A program made the translations under genes and the position numbers. 64,000 nucleotides of DNA from Niabella drilacis (lineage in GTDB: Bacteria > Bacteroidota > Bacteroidia > Chitinophagales > Chitinophagaceae). The notes below the pieces were generated by a model. It did no database searches. It was not told the DNA's origin and saw only the letters and a program-made list of their open reading frames with translations. This document shows positions 25,549 to 33,989 of the stretch, piece by piece (positions within the stretch are counted from its first letter, which is position 1; the number at the start of each line of letters is the position of its first letter). The stretch spans positions 179,587 through 243,586 of the forward strand of contig NZ_FMZO01000008.1 of assembly GCF_900101395.1 (NCBI RefSeq), read 5' to 3'.

Positions 25549-26654
25549 GGTGTCATTGGTTCGCTGGGGTCAAGAGATTCGCCGCCGGTATTTTTGGGTG
25601 GAGGGGTAGGGCTCCCCGTGTCAAAAGCAAGGATCTCGTCATCTGTCAACGCTTCATTTCGTCTTAAAGTTCTTATCATTGAAGCTAACAGGTTTCGTTT
25701 TTTTTGACCATCCCCCGCATTCTGCATCTGCATAAACAGAGGTATAAGCTTTTCTTTTGTTTCACCGCTTAAGCTTCCAAGAGCTGTTCCAATACTTTCC
25801 AAAACAAGGGCGGTATCTGCATTGGTCGCATAATCACTCCCATCAGGATTGGCAAAAATAAACTCAAGCCCCAGGCGGGAGCGCAAAGAGTCAGACTCTG
25901 CTTTAGGGTAGGTAAATAGCAGCATTTTAAGAGATGGAGCATTCAGGCTCTGTATATATTTTGTCATTTCGCATACTTTATTCCGGTTGAAAAAAATATG
26001 CTTTGTTTCATTGCCATATAGGGCCCTCGTATATGCGTCTATAGTGCTGTTGAGCTCAATGCGCTTTTTGGTTCTACGCGGCTTTTGAAAATTCCGGACA
26101 TACCTGCCTGCCCGTTGTTTATTAATTGCCTGAAAAGGTTTGTTCCCTTCAGGAGTATAAATATAAAAAGTCTTTCTTGAATAGTCAGATGAGGGATGCT
26201 GATCATCCTTGCCTATGGTAGGGGTAAAAATAAAAACCAGTTTCCACCTGTTTTGTTTATCCGGGCACCGCCGGTAAAAGTTTTCTTTCCACCGGGTGCC
26301 AATATAGATGCGCATTCCGGTGACGCCTTTTTTTAGGATTTTATCGTCAAGGAAGTCCTGGAAATCGGAGGTGTGCCGCATAAAAAGCGAGTCGGCTTCC
26401 GGTCCTTTGCCCCGGGAGCTGGTAATGCGATCCAGGATCTTTTTTTTCCCTTCTGCATATTCGTTCCGCCGTATCCTGGCTGTTTCCAATCTAATGAGAA
26501 TGGAGTAGTCTTCAAGTGCGGCGATAAGACGTTTTTCGGCATCCGGGATCGTCGTGCCCGTTGGCAGCTGGGCGCTGCAGTAAAATGGGGCCAGCATGGC
26601 GGTAGTTATATAAAGCAGGAACTTAAGTTGAACGTGACGGCTTGTTATTCTCAT
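25545..26654 (-). CDS. Secreted protein of unknown function, first gene of sensor operon
   Basis: A 369-residue exported protein from the ATG at 26654, which starts the signal peptide (hydrophobic residues 12-26, cleavage near CSAQ). The frame extends 21 codons further upstream without improving it. Residues 30-95 are helical and charged. A mid-part (residues 115-165) has strands such as KGVTGMRIYIGTRW and RWKLVFIFTP. The C-terminus is Pro/Thr-rich. No known domain is recognised. The stop overlaps the next start as ATGA, so it is translationally coupled to the membrane protein and probably works with the kinase. Confidence 0.72.
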   Translation of the reverse strand: MRITSRHVQLKFLLYITTAMLAPFYCSAQLPTGTTIPDAEKRLIAALEDYSILIRLETARIRRNEYAEGKKKILDRITSSRGKGPEADSLFMRHTSDFQDFLDDKILKKGVTGMRIYIGTRWKENFYRRCPDKQNRWKLVFIFTPTIGKDDQHPSSDYSRKTFYIYTPEGNKPFQAINKQRAGRYVRNFQKPRRTKKRIELNSTIDAYTRALYGNETKHIFFNRNKVCEMTKYIQSLNAPSLKMLLFTYPKAESDSLRSRLGLEFIFANPDGSDYATNADTALVLESIGTALGSLSGETKEKLIPLFMQMQNAGDGQKKRNLLASMIRTLRRNEALTDDEILAFDTGSPTPPPKNTGGESLDPSEPMTP

Positions 26655-26852
26655 AATCGTTTCGTATTTAATAATGAAATCATTCCACAAAATAAACAGA
26701 GCCACATACCGGTGCATCCCGTGTTTTCACGGTATTGTATCCCCGCTTCTTAAACCGGCTTTTTGGGTGGTTGAACGATTGCTTTGAGCAAAATTCAGCA
26801 GCAGTTTTGCTATGGAAACAAACGTGTCATTGCTCCCTTAAAGTTAAGTAAA

Positions 26853-27062
26853 ATGAACATCAGAATCAAAATATTGATAACTGCTTTATTGGCCCTTCTT
26901 TTTTCCTGCGGCAAGAACAACGATGAGACCGGCAGTAAAACCAAAGCCGGGCTGCCTGCCGGCGGCAGCTGGAAACTGGCGGCTTATACCGCCGGCCTCG
27001 CAGCGGACGGGAATGGTGATGGTAAAACCGGGACCGATTTTTATACGGTAATTCTTTATTAA
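26853..27062 (+). CDS. Very short lipoprotein, possibly truncated
   Basis: A 69-residue protein from the ATG at 26853, with a lipoprotein signal peptide and lipobox LFSC (Cys19), then a Lys/Gly-rich linker and the segment GGSWKLAAYTAGL. That segment looks like the first strand of the lipocalin-like lipoproteins common in Bacteroidota (usually 120-160 residues), but the frame stops soon after. It is either a minimal protein or a fragment of a longer one. It ends 10 bp before the PEGA-like gene. Confidence 0.5.
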   Translation: MNIRIKILITALLALLFSCGKNNDETGSKTKAGLPAGGSWKLAAYTAGLAADGNGDGKTGTDFYTVILY

Positions 27063-27072
27063 ATAATATACC

Positions 27073-27729
27073 ATGAAACAAATTACAACCCTTTCGTTTT
27101 TGCTGATCGTTTGCTCCCTGCTGTCATTTACCGTGGAAGCCAAATCAAAAATGATCCGGCTGACGACCGATGAGGGCGCCATCGTTTTTTTGAACGGCAA
27201 ACAGGTATCGCAGCCGGTGAAAATAGTGGTGACCCCCGATCAGGATATGTATGTACGCATCGAGAAAGTGGGCTTTATTACCCAGAAAAGGACTTATTCG
27301 TACCGCGATGTTGAAAGCAAAAAGGAGTATATCCGGTTAGAACCCGACGATGCTTTTGAAAATTCTTTTGTGACCAATATTGCCAACCAGGACATTGATA
27401 TAAGGGCTTCAAAACCGGAGGCGGAGTCCTGGATAACGCTGAGCCGGATCATTACAGGCTACTTTGATGTCATTGCCATTACCGATAAAACGACAGGGTA
27501 TCTCTGTACCGCCTGGTCTGTAAAGTCTTTTAAGGCGGCCACCATCCGCACCCGGCTTATTATTAAAACCAGTTCTTCCGATCCGCTGGTGTATAAAGCA
27601 AAGCTGGTGTCGGAATATGCTGATGCGGGCACCAGCGCCAATGCCGATGAAGCCTTTAAAAAATGGGACCGGGTGTTGCGCACTTTCGAAAATGCGATCC
27701 CCGAGCTGCAAAGCAGGCTGGGGAAATAG
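27073..27729 (+). CDS. Secreted PEGA-like protein
   Basis: A 218-residue exported protein with a signal peptide (MKQITTLSFLLIVCSLLSFT). Residues 25-95 resemble a PEGA-type surface domain: EGAIVFLNGKQVSQPVKIVV and YVRIEKVGFITQKRTYSY. The C-terminal 120 residues (from about VTNIANQDIDI) are of no family I recognise and contain WITLSRIITGYFDVI. It is probably periplasmic or surface-exposed. The start is ten bases after the short lipoprotein, so the two are likely cotranscribed. Confidence 0.72.
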   Translation: MKQITTLSFLLIVCSLLSFTVEAKSKMIRLTTDEGAIVFLNGKQVSQPVKIVVTPDQDMYVRIEKVGFITQKRTYSYRDVESKKEYIRLEPDDAFENSFVTNIANQDIDIRASKPEAESWITLSRIITGYFDVIAITDKTTGYLCTAWSVKSFKAATIRTRLIIKTSSSDPLVYKAKLVSEYADAGTSANADEAFKKWDRVLRTFENAIPELQSRLGK

Positions 27730-27969
27730 GGCAGGAGCAGCGTTGAACCCGGGTACATTGTATCCGTCAGATTCAGGTGGTGCTGTGCGTGATGGCCCGA
27801 TGCATTTTCCTGCGGGGCAAGAGCGTTTTTGCAAACTTTTGGGTTGGTAGCAATGCGCTGCAGGCGGATGCTGATTTATTGCGGCTGAATGTAAGAACGA
27901 CTCAAGATTAAGCCTCTTGTCAACGATTGAATGGAGGACTCAACCAATTTGTTAAAAACAATTTTATCA

Positions 27970-28707
27970 ATGAAACAACTGTTTTTCTTTTGCATAATAA
28001 CAATAATGGCTACAACCCTGTATGCGCAGGGTACGGAACGTTCTCCTTTCCGCAGGGGGTATTTAAGATTGGGGATCAGCAATATCCCCGGTAAGCTCAA
28101 CCAGGCGATGAGCCCTAAAGAAAATATCCTTGCTTCCCAATATGGATCGGGTACCGGCTATGTACTGGAAATAGGGAAGGCTTATTATTTTAACCGGCCG
28201 CAGGCCGGGGACCGGTTGGGTTACGGGCTGGACTGGACCGTTTTTTCGGCGAGCTATAATCCGCTGAATAGGTGGAAGGCTTATGAAACAACCGCAGGTG
28301 ATCCGGGGGCCACTACAACGCCCGCAATAATGGGGTTATCCTCAAAACTGGGGCCGGTGTTGTCTGTAAACGCGGTTGAGAAGCTGGTGATCGATGCCCG
28401 GGTACAATTGGTTGCCAGCGCCAGCTATTACAATTTTGAATATGCAGGCGGCAGCCGGTATTTCCACTTGATCAATGCTCAAAAAAATGAGGATGATAAC
28501 GGGGTGACCAGTGCCTTAATGCTCGGGCTTAAGCCTTCGTTTGGGCTTACTGTTCGCCGGGGTATCATCGGTCTTGCCCTGGATTATGCTCCGGGTAAGA
28601 TAAAAATGAATTATGAAGAGGGCACGGGTACCTCCGGGGAGTATACTTATGGGCAAAAAGAGTTAGAGGCCAATAGCCTGCAGTTAAAGCTGAATATTAG
28701 TTTTTAA
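27970..28707 (+). CDS. Outer membrane beta-barrel protein
   Basis: A 245-residue protein from the ATG at 27970, which begins a signal peptide (MKQLFFFCIITIMATTLYAQ). The body shows alternating hydrophobic strands (YLRLGISNIPG, GYVLEIGKAYYF, LGYGLDWTVFSASY, GLTVRRGIIGLALDYAPG). It ends in SLQLKLNISF, an aromatic-terminated beta-signal for BAM insertion. The frame extends 13 codons upstream without a signal. The function is unknown. It stands alone between the PEGA-like protein and the M15-like peptidase. Confidence 0.77.
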   Translation: MKQLFFFCIITIMATTLYAQGTERSPFRRGYLRLGISNIPGKLNQAMSPKENILASQYGSGTGYVLEIGKAYYFNRPQAGDRLGYGLDWTVFSASYNPLNRWKAYETTAGDPGATTTPAIMGLSSKLGPVLSVNAVEKLVIDARVQLVASASYYNFEYAGGSRYFHLINAQKNEDDNGVTSALMLGLKPSFGLTVRRGIIGLALDYAPGKIKMNYEEGTGTSGEYTYGQKELEANSLQLKLNISF

Positions 28708-28858
28708 GCGCGGCACCTGATCACAAAAATACGGGAAACCGGGGGGAGGTGCTGTTGTAAGACGGTGAACGCTGACAGTCCTGCTTACTATGGAAAAATA
28801 CCTGGAAAACCTCGGAAGCCGAAAAGAGGATCATAGAGTAGGCGAAAAAAAATATAGT

Positions 28859-29473
28859 ATGAAGAAGATCGTTGATTTTTATATTAGTACTATTCTCAAA
28901 AGTGCTGAGTTTAATTCTCCTGATCCGGTTGCCAATATGGATTTGCTTTTACCTGATTTTAAGACAGTTTTTGCGACCTGTGTGCAACAGTATAAGAACA
29001 GATATCCAGATCAGGATGTAACATTTACTGAGACCTATCGTAGCAATGTTCTGCAGGAAAAATACTATAATGATGGAGCCAGCAAGGTTAAAAAGGACGG
29101 CATGCATCATTTTGGTATTGCGGGGGATTCCATCTTTATCATCGGTGGTAAAAAAACGTATAAAGGAGATGTGAACCTATTGCGCAAGATATATAACGAT
29201 AACGGGCTCACTATTCTTGGAATGTGGGACCCGCTGCATGTGCAATATATACCCGTTGCTGAGCAGCAAAGATTGCGCGATATGGTAAGCGAAGCTGTTG
29301 CGGGCAAACAGCAGGCAGAAAAAAAGTTTGTTTTATTGGATCATATGGAGGATGCGCCTTACGGGGTTTGTACGGTCTACGGGGAAGAAAAATGCTACCG
29401 GGGCAAAAAGTATATATGTGACAGGAATCCCACAGGTGATCTGGAGTGGGCCGCTATGGACGAAAATTGCTAA
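28859..29473 (+). CDS. M15-like peptidoglycan peptidase with Cys-rich tail
   Basis: A 204-residue protein from the ATG at 28859; an in-frame ATG at 28790 would add 23 residues and cannot be excluded. Residues 55-130 match the M15 (D,D-carboxypeptidase/endolysin) zinc site: TETYRSNVLQEKYY, then H83, G86, A88, D90 in HHFGIAGD, and the third ligand H127 in WDPLHVQY. Such enzymes cut the stem peptide of peptidoglycan. The last 45 residues carry four Cys (GVCTVYGEEKCYRGKKYICD... ENC) and form a small separate domain I do not recognise. No signal peptide is seen. It is followed by two envelope proteins. Confidence 0.72.
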   Translation: MKKIVDFYISTILKSAEFNSPDPVANMDLLLPDFKTVFATCVQQYKNRYPDQDVTFTETYRSNVLQEKYYNDGASKVKKDGMHHFGIAGDSIFIIGGKKTYKGDVNLLRKIYNDNGLTILGMWDPLHVQYIPVAEQQRLRDMVSEAVAGKQQAEKKFVLLDHMEDAPYGVCTVYGEEKCYRGKKYICDRNPTGDLEWAAMDENC

Positions 29474-29491
29474 TGGCTCATAAATATAGAT

Positions 29492-29498
29492 AGGGAGG
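29492..29498 (+). promoter_or_regulatory. SD-like ribosome binding site
   Basis: AGGGAGG ends 9 nt before the ATG at 29508. It is one of only two clear SD sequences I noted in front of genes in this window; the other precedes rpsU. Confidence 0.55.
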
Positions 29499-29507
29499 AA
29501 AAATAAA

Positions 29508-31145
29508 ATGAAGAAACTATTTGTAATAACAGCATTTACTTTTACTGTAATCCAAAGTGCAAACAGCCAGTCATATACAGAAACATTTATTGTATGTGAC
29601 AGGGCGCTTACAATTCAATGCGAACCGACGCTTGAAACGGCCATAAAGACTTCCATAAAGCAAAATGATTCTATTTTGAGCAGCTATTATACATGGACAA
29701 CGAATACGGAAGTATTTGCTAAGAACTTTTTAACTCATATTAAAGGGATTACATCGCTTGAGGATAGCTGTAAAACGAAGGATAACGAAATGCTTATCTT
29801 TGGACGGGAACTATTGAAAAACTATTTAACCAATATGTTAAACACGGCGCCGGTTGCTGGTACACTTATTGTTAACGACTCTGTTTACGTATGGAATGCC
29901 GGTATAATTGACGGTCGATGGAGATCAAAACGAAAATTTACTTCCAGAAAGAAGGTATTAAGATTACAGGCCGAAATCAATGACGGTTATCTGGAAAATA
30001 TTGTTGCCTATATTAAAATAGGGACGGGCACTTATAAGTTTACCTTACCCATCCCTGCTGGAATAACCTCAGAAGAAAATTTCAAGAAGTTTTCCAGGCA
30101 ATCATTGTTTGAGCTAAAGTCTCCTCCTTATCCCATAACAAAGAAAAGCAAGAATCGATATAGTTCGGACCAGGTGCAATATTCTATAGTTCTGGAGGAT
30201 CTGCTTGATTATAACTATATGCTTGGACCCAAGCGCCGGGATTATAGTCCTAAGGATACGGTTTTGGATATGTTGGGAGGAACAAGTGTGGCGCTCCATA
30301 AGGAGGAGACAAAAAAGCTTTTTGAAGCGCAGATTTATTCAGATTTTGAAGGCTTAAATGCTGAAAAGCCCAATGGACTGATTCAGGCAGAAATGAGTAA
30401 GCGTATAAATATAAACAGTGTCCAACGCTTACCCTTGCGTTTTATATATCCGACATTGGGGACCTGGGGATATTTTCAATATATAGCGCCTGTGGCTTCA
30501 GTAAACAAAGTAGAAGCGAATAATAAATATTTGGTGCTTTCCGATTTGGATATGTTTATAGAAGCTGCTGGGGAAACGGGTTCTTCTACGTTTGATACAA
30601 ATTACCATCGTTATGCCGATGTGCTATCGCTATATCAACATCAATGGATATCTGCCGGAACTGATTGGAACCTCGTATATTTTAATAATCACAATTTAAA
30701 ATACGAAGTATATCTGAATGTTGGCGGTCGTTTTGGGCTTTCGGCAGTTTCTGATTCACTTACTTTGAAGAATAACGAAGGAAAGTTGCTTAAAACGGGA
30801 CTGGTAAACAACTATTCGGTGAGCACGCTTCAATTTTATCCGGAGATAAAGCTCAATTTTTTACCGGAAGAACGGGTATGTTTCTCTCTTTCTCAAAAAT
30901 GGGTCTATTTTAAAACACTTAGCCCGACTATTCTGCAAACCTCTTTTAAAAATAATAACCCGGAGCTAATGTACCCTAAATCTTCCTCTATATTAGGAGT
31001 ATCAGAGCTGGCAATGGGAATACGTACAAACCCTAATAGCCGCTTGTTTGGCCGGGTAAGGTTTAACTGGGAAACGGGTAATGCCAGGAGTAATTTTATG
31101 CAATTCCAGGTTGGCTATGCTACTTATATTCTGGGTAATAAGTGA
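29508..31145 (+). CDS. Large exported protein, probable outer membrane barrel
   Basis: A 545-residue exported protein with signal peptide MKKLFVITAFTFTVIQSANSQ. The first half is mixed and charged. The second half (from about residue 320) shows barrel-like alternating strands (LRFIYPTLGTWGYFQYIAPV, WNLVYFNNHNLKYEVYLNVGG, SRLFGRVRFNWETG, FMQFQVGYATYIL). No family is recognised. It is AT-rich compared with flanking housekeeping genes. It lies 34 bp after the M15-like gene and 132 bp before a coiled-coil membrane protein on the same strand. Confidence 0.72.
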   Translation: MKKLFVITAFTFTVIQSANSQSYTETFIVCDRALTIQCEPTLETAIKTSIKQNDSILSSYYTWTTNTEVFAKNFLTHIKGITSLEDSCKTKDNEMLIFGRELLKNYLTNMLNTAPVAGTLIVNDSVYVWNAGIIDGRWRSKRKFTSRKKVLRLQAEINDGYLENIVAYIKIGTGTYKFTLPIPAGITSEENFKKFSRQSLFELKSPPYPITKKSKNRYSSDQVQYSIVLEDLLDYNYMLGPKRRDYSPKDTVLDMLGGTSVALHKEETKKLFEAQIYSDFEGLNAEKPNGLIQAEMSKRININSVQRLPLRFIYPTLGTWGYFQYIAPVASVNKVEANNKYLVLSDLDMFIEAAGETGSSTFDTNYHRYADVLSLYQHQWISAGTDWNLVYFNNHNLKYEVYLNVGGRFGLSAVSDSLTLKNNEGKLLKTGLVNNYSVSTLQFYPEIKLNFLPEERVCFSLSQKWVYFKTLSPTILQTSFKNNNPELMYPKSSSILGVSELAMGIRTNPNSRLFGRVRFNWETGNARSNFMQFQVGYATYILGNK

Positions 31146-31277
31146 GACGGGGCTGATGCATTATGAGAAGAAGGCCTTTGCCTGAATTGATTTACTGTGG
31201 TACACCGTTGTTTTTGGGCATTATTTGAAACGATAGGCCGGACCGTTATATAATATAAGCTTTAAAATGTATATAAT

Positions 31278-32051
31278 ATGAAAGCAATCCTTGTTCTCCT
31301 GCTCTTTTTTCTCTTTGAAGTGGAAAAGGTATACGCACAAAGTGTTCCGGGACCGTTTGATGTAAATTCTTTTAGTGAATTAAGTGAAAGAAGGACCCGG
31401 CTCAATGTTTTAATTCCTGGTATAGAAAGCCGGTTGGCGAAGTTGAATTTAGACAGGGATACCTCAATTATTCAAAGAGATATTAAGTATATTGAGAATA
31501 ACATTAAATGGAGTGAAGGTAAAATTGCAGGTCTCCGTCCGGAAGATACTTCGAAATTGAACCTTGAATACTGGCTGGAAGATGGCAAACAAAGATACGA
31601 TGGTTTGCTTGACGAGTTAAAAAGCGCAAAAGAGAATGTAAATCTAAGAACGTTGATGATCAAAAGTCTTGATAGCGCCAATAATGCGAGAAGTGATGTT
31701 GAATATAAAATTAATCAGCTGATGATTCCCAGGCTTTCCCAGCAAAATTTTATGTTTTGGGCCAGTATTGCTTTCTTGGTTTTAATGTGCATTTTATTGT
31801 ATACGTTTTTTCGGGTAGTGAGCAGGGATGAGAATGTCCGGAAAATTATTTTCGGCTCGGATTCAGGGATCCAGTTTGTCACGTTGTTCAGTATTGTAAT
31901 TGCCATAATCTTATTTGGATTGACCGGCGTGTTGGAAGGGAAAGAATTGTCGGCGCTATTGGGCTCCGTTGCCGGATATATTCTGGGTAAAGTAAAGTTT
32001 ACAAATGATAAACCACCATCCCGATCTGCCACCAATGATTATAAGACATAA
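31278..32051 (+). CDS. Coiled-coil membrane protein of unknown function
   Basis: A 257-residue protein with a signal peptide (MKAILVLLLFFLFEVEKVYAQ). A periplasmic coiled coil covers residues 33-150 (SELSERRTRLNVLIPGIESR, RDIKYIENNIKWSEGKI). Two membrane helices follow, near 157-178 (FWASIAFLVLMCILLYTFF) and 198-222, then a short hydrophobic segment and a basic cytoplasmic tail. The layout resembles envelope-spanning anchors. No domain name can be given. It is the third gene of a block with an M15-like peptidase and a large barrel. Confidence 0.7.
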   Translation: MKAILVLLLFFLFEVEKVYAQSVPGPFDVNSFSELSERRTRLNVLIPGIESRLAKLNLDRDTSIIQRDIKYIENNIKWSEGKIAGLRPEDTSKLNLEYWLEDGKQRYDGLLDELKSAKENVNLRTLMIKSLDSANNARSDVEYKINQLMIPRLSQQNFMFWASIAFLVLMCILLYTFFRVVSRDENVRKIIFGSDSGIQFVTLFSIVIAIILFGLTGVLEGKELSALLGSVAGYILGKVKFTNDKPPSRSATNDYKT

Positions 32052-32690
32052 AAATAGTTCTGGTATCAAACAGTTTTGAAGTCTGCAAAGCGATACAACG
32101 ACTAAGGGGCCGGCCGGTAAATGGTCTGCCACTTTTGAAGACAGGATATTACAAATAGTCCCCTGTAGAAACAGGGGACGCAACCAAAACTAACTGCTTA
32201 TGAGAAAATTGACTAATTTGTACCAATTTGATAAATGCTCCTTTTAAACCAATCCGGGAAAATGCAGGATTTACCACTGCAAAAGATAAGTTTAAAGGGA
32301 TTAACTATAATACAAGTATGATGCCAAAATTGCTGGTTCAGCCCGAAATAATTTTAAACCGGGTTTGCGGACATCACCGTGGAAATGGCCGGATCATTAA
32401 ATAAGGCGGGCTGCTTTCAATTGTGATCGCAATCCTTGTGGGATGGTATAAAATCATTTCCTGCCGCAGGCCTGTTGATTAACCAGGGCAGGATTTTGTT
32501 CAACATCGCCGGCAAATCCTCCTGTATAAGTAGCGGTGGTGCAGGAGTCCATTTTTTGACCTCCTGCGGACTCCTGCCATTTCCCCGGACGCTTCATTCC
32601 TGCTATCCGCGGGAAATTGTGCCGTTGCCAAAAAATAGGTGTAACTTACTGTACGCGCCGGGTAACAGCGCATTCGGATGTCCGGATTAA
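32052..32690. other. Gene-less stretch with one perfect hairpin
   Basis: No convincing reading frame on either strand. It contains GTCCCCTGT (32158-32166), loop AGAA, ACAGGGGAC (32171-32179), a perfect 9-bp stem without a T-tail. The rest looks like decayed sequence and ends at the mobile element. Confidence 0.6.
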
Positions 32691-32851
32691 GAGCCTGTTT
32701 AAAATTCATTCAATGGCTTTATTATGGCTGTTTTGGGCTGCAACTGCGTTAAATTTTTCGCCATAGTGGCCTACTATGCCTGCAAAATTTTCCTTGTTTC
32801 GCTCCAAAATAGCTTCATAATAAATTCCATCAATAAAATTTAAACAGGCTC
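32691..32851 (-). mobile_element. 161-bp palindromic MITE, copy 1
   Basis: A non-coding element bounded by GAGCCTGTTTAAA and its inverted copy TTTAAACAGGCTC, and flanked on both sides by TAA (32688-32690 and 32852-32854). The two halves are imperfect inverted repeats of each other, centred near CATAGTGGCCTACTATG. Its reverse complement is identical, as far as I can read, to 50050-50210. GAGCCTG ends with a 3-bp TNA target duplication are what I know of the IS5 family, IS1031 group, so this is probably a MITE moved by such a transposase. No transposase is in the window. The end lies 16 bases before the next gene's ATG. Confidence 0.85.
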
Positions 32852-32867
32852 TAAAAAACCAGGGGTT

Positions 32868-33740
32868 ATGGTTCCAAATATTCAAAAAGAAAAGGCTGAA
32901 AAGTTCCTGAAATTACACCATGATAAAGAAATACTGGTCCTGTTAAATTCGTGGGATGCCGGGAGCTCGAAATTAATAGAGGCCTGCGGCTATAAAGCGA
33001 TCGCTACAACGAGCATGGGAATAGCGGCGTCGCTGGGTTACCCCGACTGCCAGGTGATACCCTTGCCGGAGATGCTTGGTGTGATCAGATCGATTGTTAA
33101 CGGAGTACAGGTGCCGGTAACGGTGGATATCGAAGCGGGGTATGGGAGCAACCTGGATGGGATCATTGAATCGGTAAAAATGATCATTGATACCGGCATT
33201 GTTGGAATTAATATTGAGGACAGCATCAATTTGAACCCGGTACTGACAGATGAAATGGAGTTTTGTGAAAGGATCGCTGCCATCCGCTCCCTGTCTGACT
33301 CGCTGGGCTTTCATCTGGTCATTAACGCCCGTACGGATTCCTTTTATACCTCGTCCGGTTCACCGGCAGCGCAATTATCGGAATCGATAAGACGGGGTAA
33401 CAAATACCGCGAAGCCGGTGCTGACTGCATCTTTGTACAGCCTGTATGGGAAAAGGAAACGATTGCTACACTGGTCAGGGAAATTAATGCGCCCATCAAT
33501 ATTCTTGCAAACCCAACTATAGGAGGCGGAGTACCTCCGTCTGTACAGGAATTGGAGGATCTGGGCGTTGCCCGCCTGAGCCTGGGTTCGGGCCTGATGA
33601 AAGCCACCCTGGCTTTAATTAAGAAGGTGGCTGATGAGCTGTCGGACCAGGGAACCTGCCATATTTTATTGGATGCTATGAAGCCGATCCCCGAAACGGC
33701 ATTGGCGTATAAAATGGCAACCAGACCCGGAGCTGTTTAA
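32868..33740 (+). CDS. PEP mutase/isocitrate lyase superfamily protein
   Basis: A 290-residue cytoplasmic TIM-barrel enzyme. LLNSWDAGSSKLIEACGYKA, TTSMGIAASLGYPD, TVDIEAGYG (metal-binding Asp/Glu), GINIEDS and INARTDSF are the superfamily blocks. The KKCGH-type catalytic loop of isocitrate lyase is absent, so it is closer to PEP mutase, 2-methylisocitrate lyase-like or oxaloacetate hydrolase proteins. The exact C-C or C-P bond substrate cannot be read. The gene starts 17 bp after mobile element copy 1, which probably replaced its original upstream region, and ends at a hairpin at 33753. Confidence 0.85.
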   Translation: MVPNIQKEKAEKFLKLHHDKEILVLLNSWDAGSSKLIEACGYKAIATTSMGIAASLGYPDCQVIPLPEMLGVIRSIVNGVQVPVTVDIEAGYGSNLDGIIESVKMIIDTGIVGINIEDSINLNPVLTDEMEFCERIAAIRSLSDSLGFHLVINARTDSFYTSSGSPAAQLSESIRRGNKYREAGADCIFVQPVWEKETIATLVREINAPINILANPTIGGGVPPSVQELEDLGVARLSLGSGLMKATLALIKKVADELSDQGTCHILLDAMKPIPETALAYKMATRPGAV

Positions 33741-33752
33741 GAAGGGTTTAAT

Positions 33753-33792
33753 AACGATCCCCGCTTCTTCGCGGTGCAAAACAGGGATCGTT
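33753..33792 (+). terminator. Hairpin terminator
   Basis: AACGATCCC (33753-33761) pairs with GGGATCGTT (33784-33792), with an inner CCGC/GCGG hairpin. The tail TTAAAAAAT is weak. It separates the PEP mutase gene from the riboswitch unit. Confidence 0.65.
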
Positions 33793-33867
33793 TAAAAAAT
33801 AGTATGCTCTTTTAACGGGGATGCGCTCTTTTAAAATAGCCTTTTAGTGTATTATACAGGCAAGCCG

Positions 33868-33875
33868 TATATTTG
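33868..33875 (+). promoter_or_regulatory. -7 element of the riboswitch-CLC-F unit
   Basis: TATATTTG is a full match to TAnnTTTG. The upstream TTTTAG near 33842-33847 is a weak -33 box. Transcription would begin a few bases before the riboswitch aptamer at 33889. Confidence 0.6.
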
Positions 33876-33888
33876 CGGTATACAAAAC

Positions 33889-33949
33889 AGGAAATGGTGT
33901 CTTCCTGACCCAACCGTTCACGTCTTTGGCGGGATCTGATGGCGCCTAC
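33889..33949 (+). promoter_or_regulatory. Fluoride riboswitch (crcB motif) aptamer
   Basis: The order of conserved parts fits the fluoride aptamer. AGGAA (33889-33893) can pair with TTCCT (33902-33906) as the pseudoknot. GGTGTC (33896-33901) pairs with GGCGCC (33941-33946) as P1. CAACCG begins the second stem, and CTGATGGCGCCTAC (33936-33949) matches the very conserved 3' end. The second stem pairs imperfectly by eye. The gene 40 bp downstream is a CLC of the fluoride-exporting subclass, the classic target of this riboswitch. Confidence 0.85.
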
Positions 33950-33989
33950 AAATAGTAATATTTTATTACATCATTAATCTATTTGTAGG
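33945..33989 (+). promoter_or_regulatory. Translational expression platform of the fluoride riboswitch
   Basis: CCTACAAATAG (33945-33955) and CTATTTGTAGG (33979-33989) are perfect 11-bp complements with a 23-nt loop. The right arm ends at the base before the ATG (33990). The left arm shares its first five bases (CCTAC) with the aptamer's conserved 3' end. Fluoride binding should therefore compete with the hairpin that buries the start region. Confidence 0.75.

Noticed and set aside
32436..32690. 84-residue frame before the first mobile element
   Set aside because: Irregular composition with many Cys and Pro, no start signals; more likely decayed sequence.
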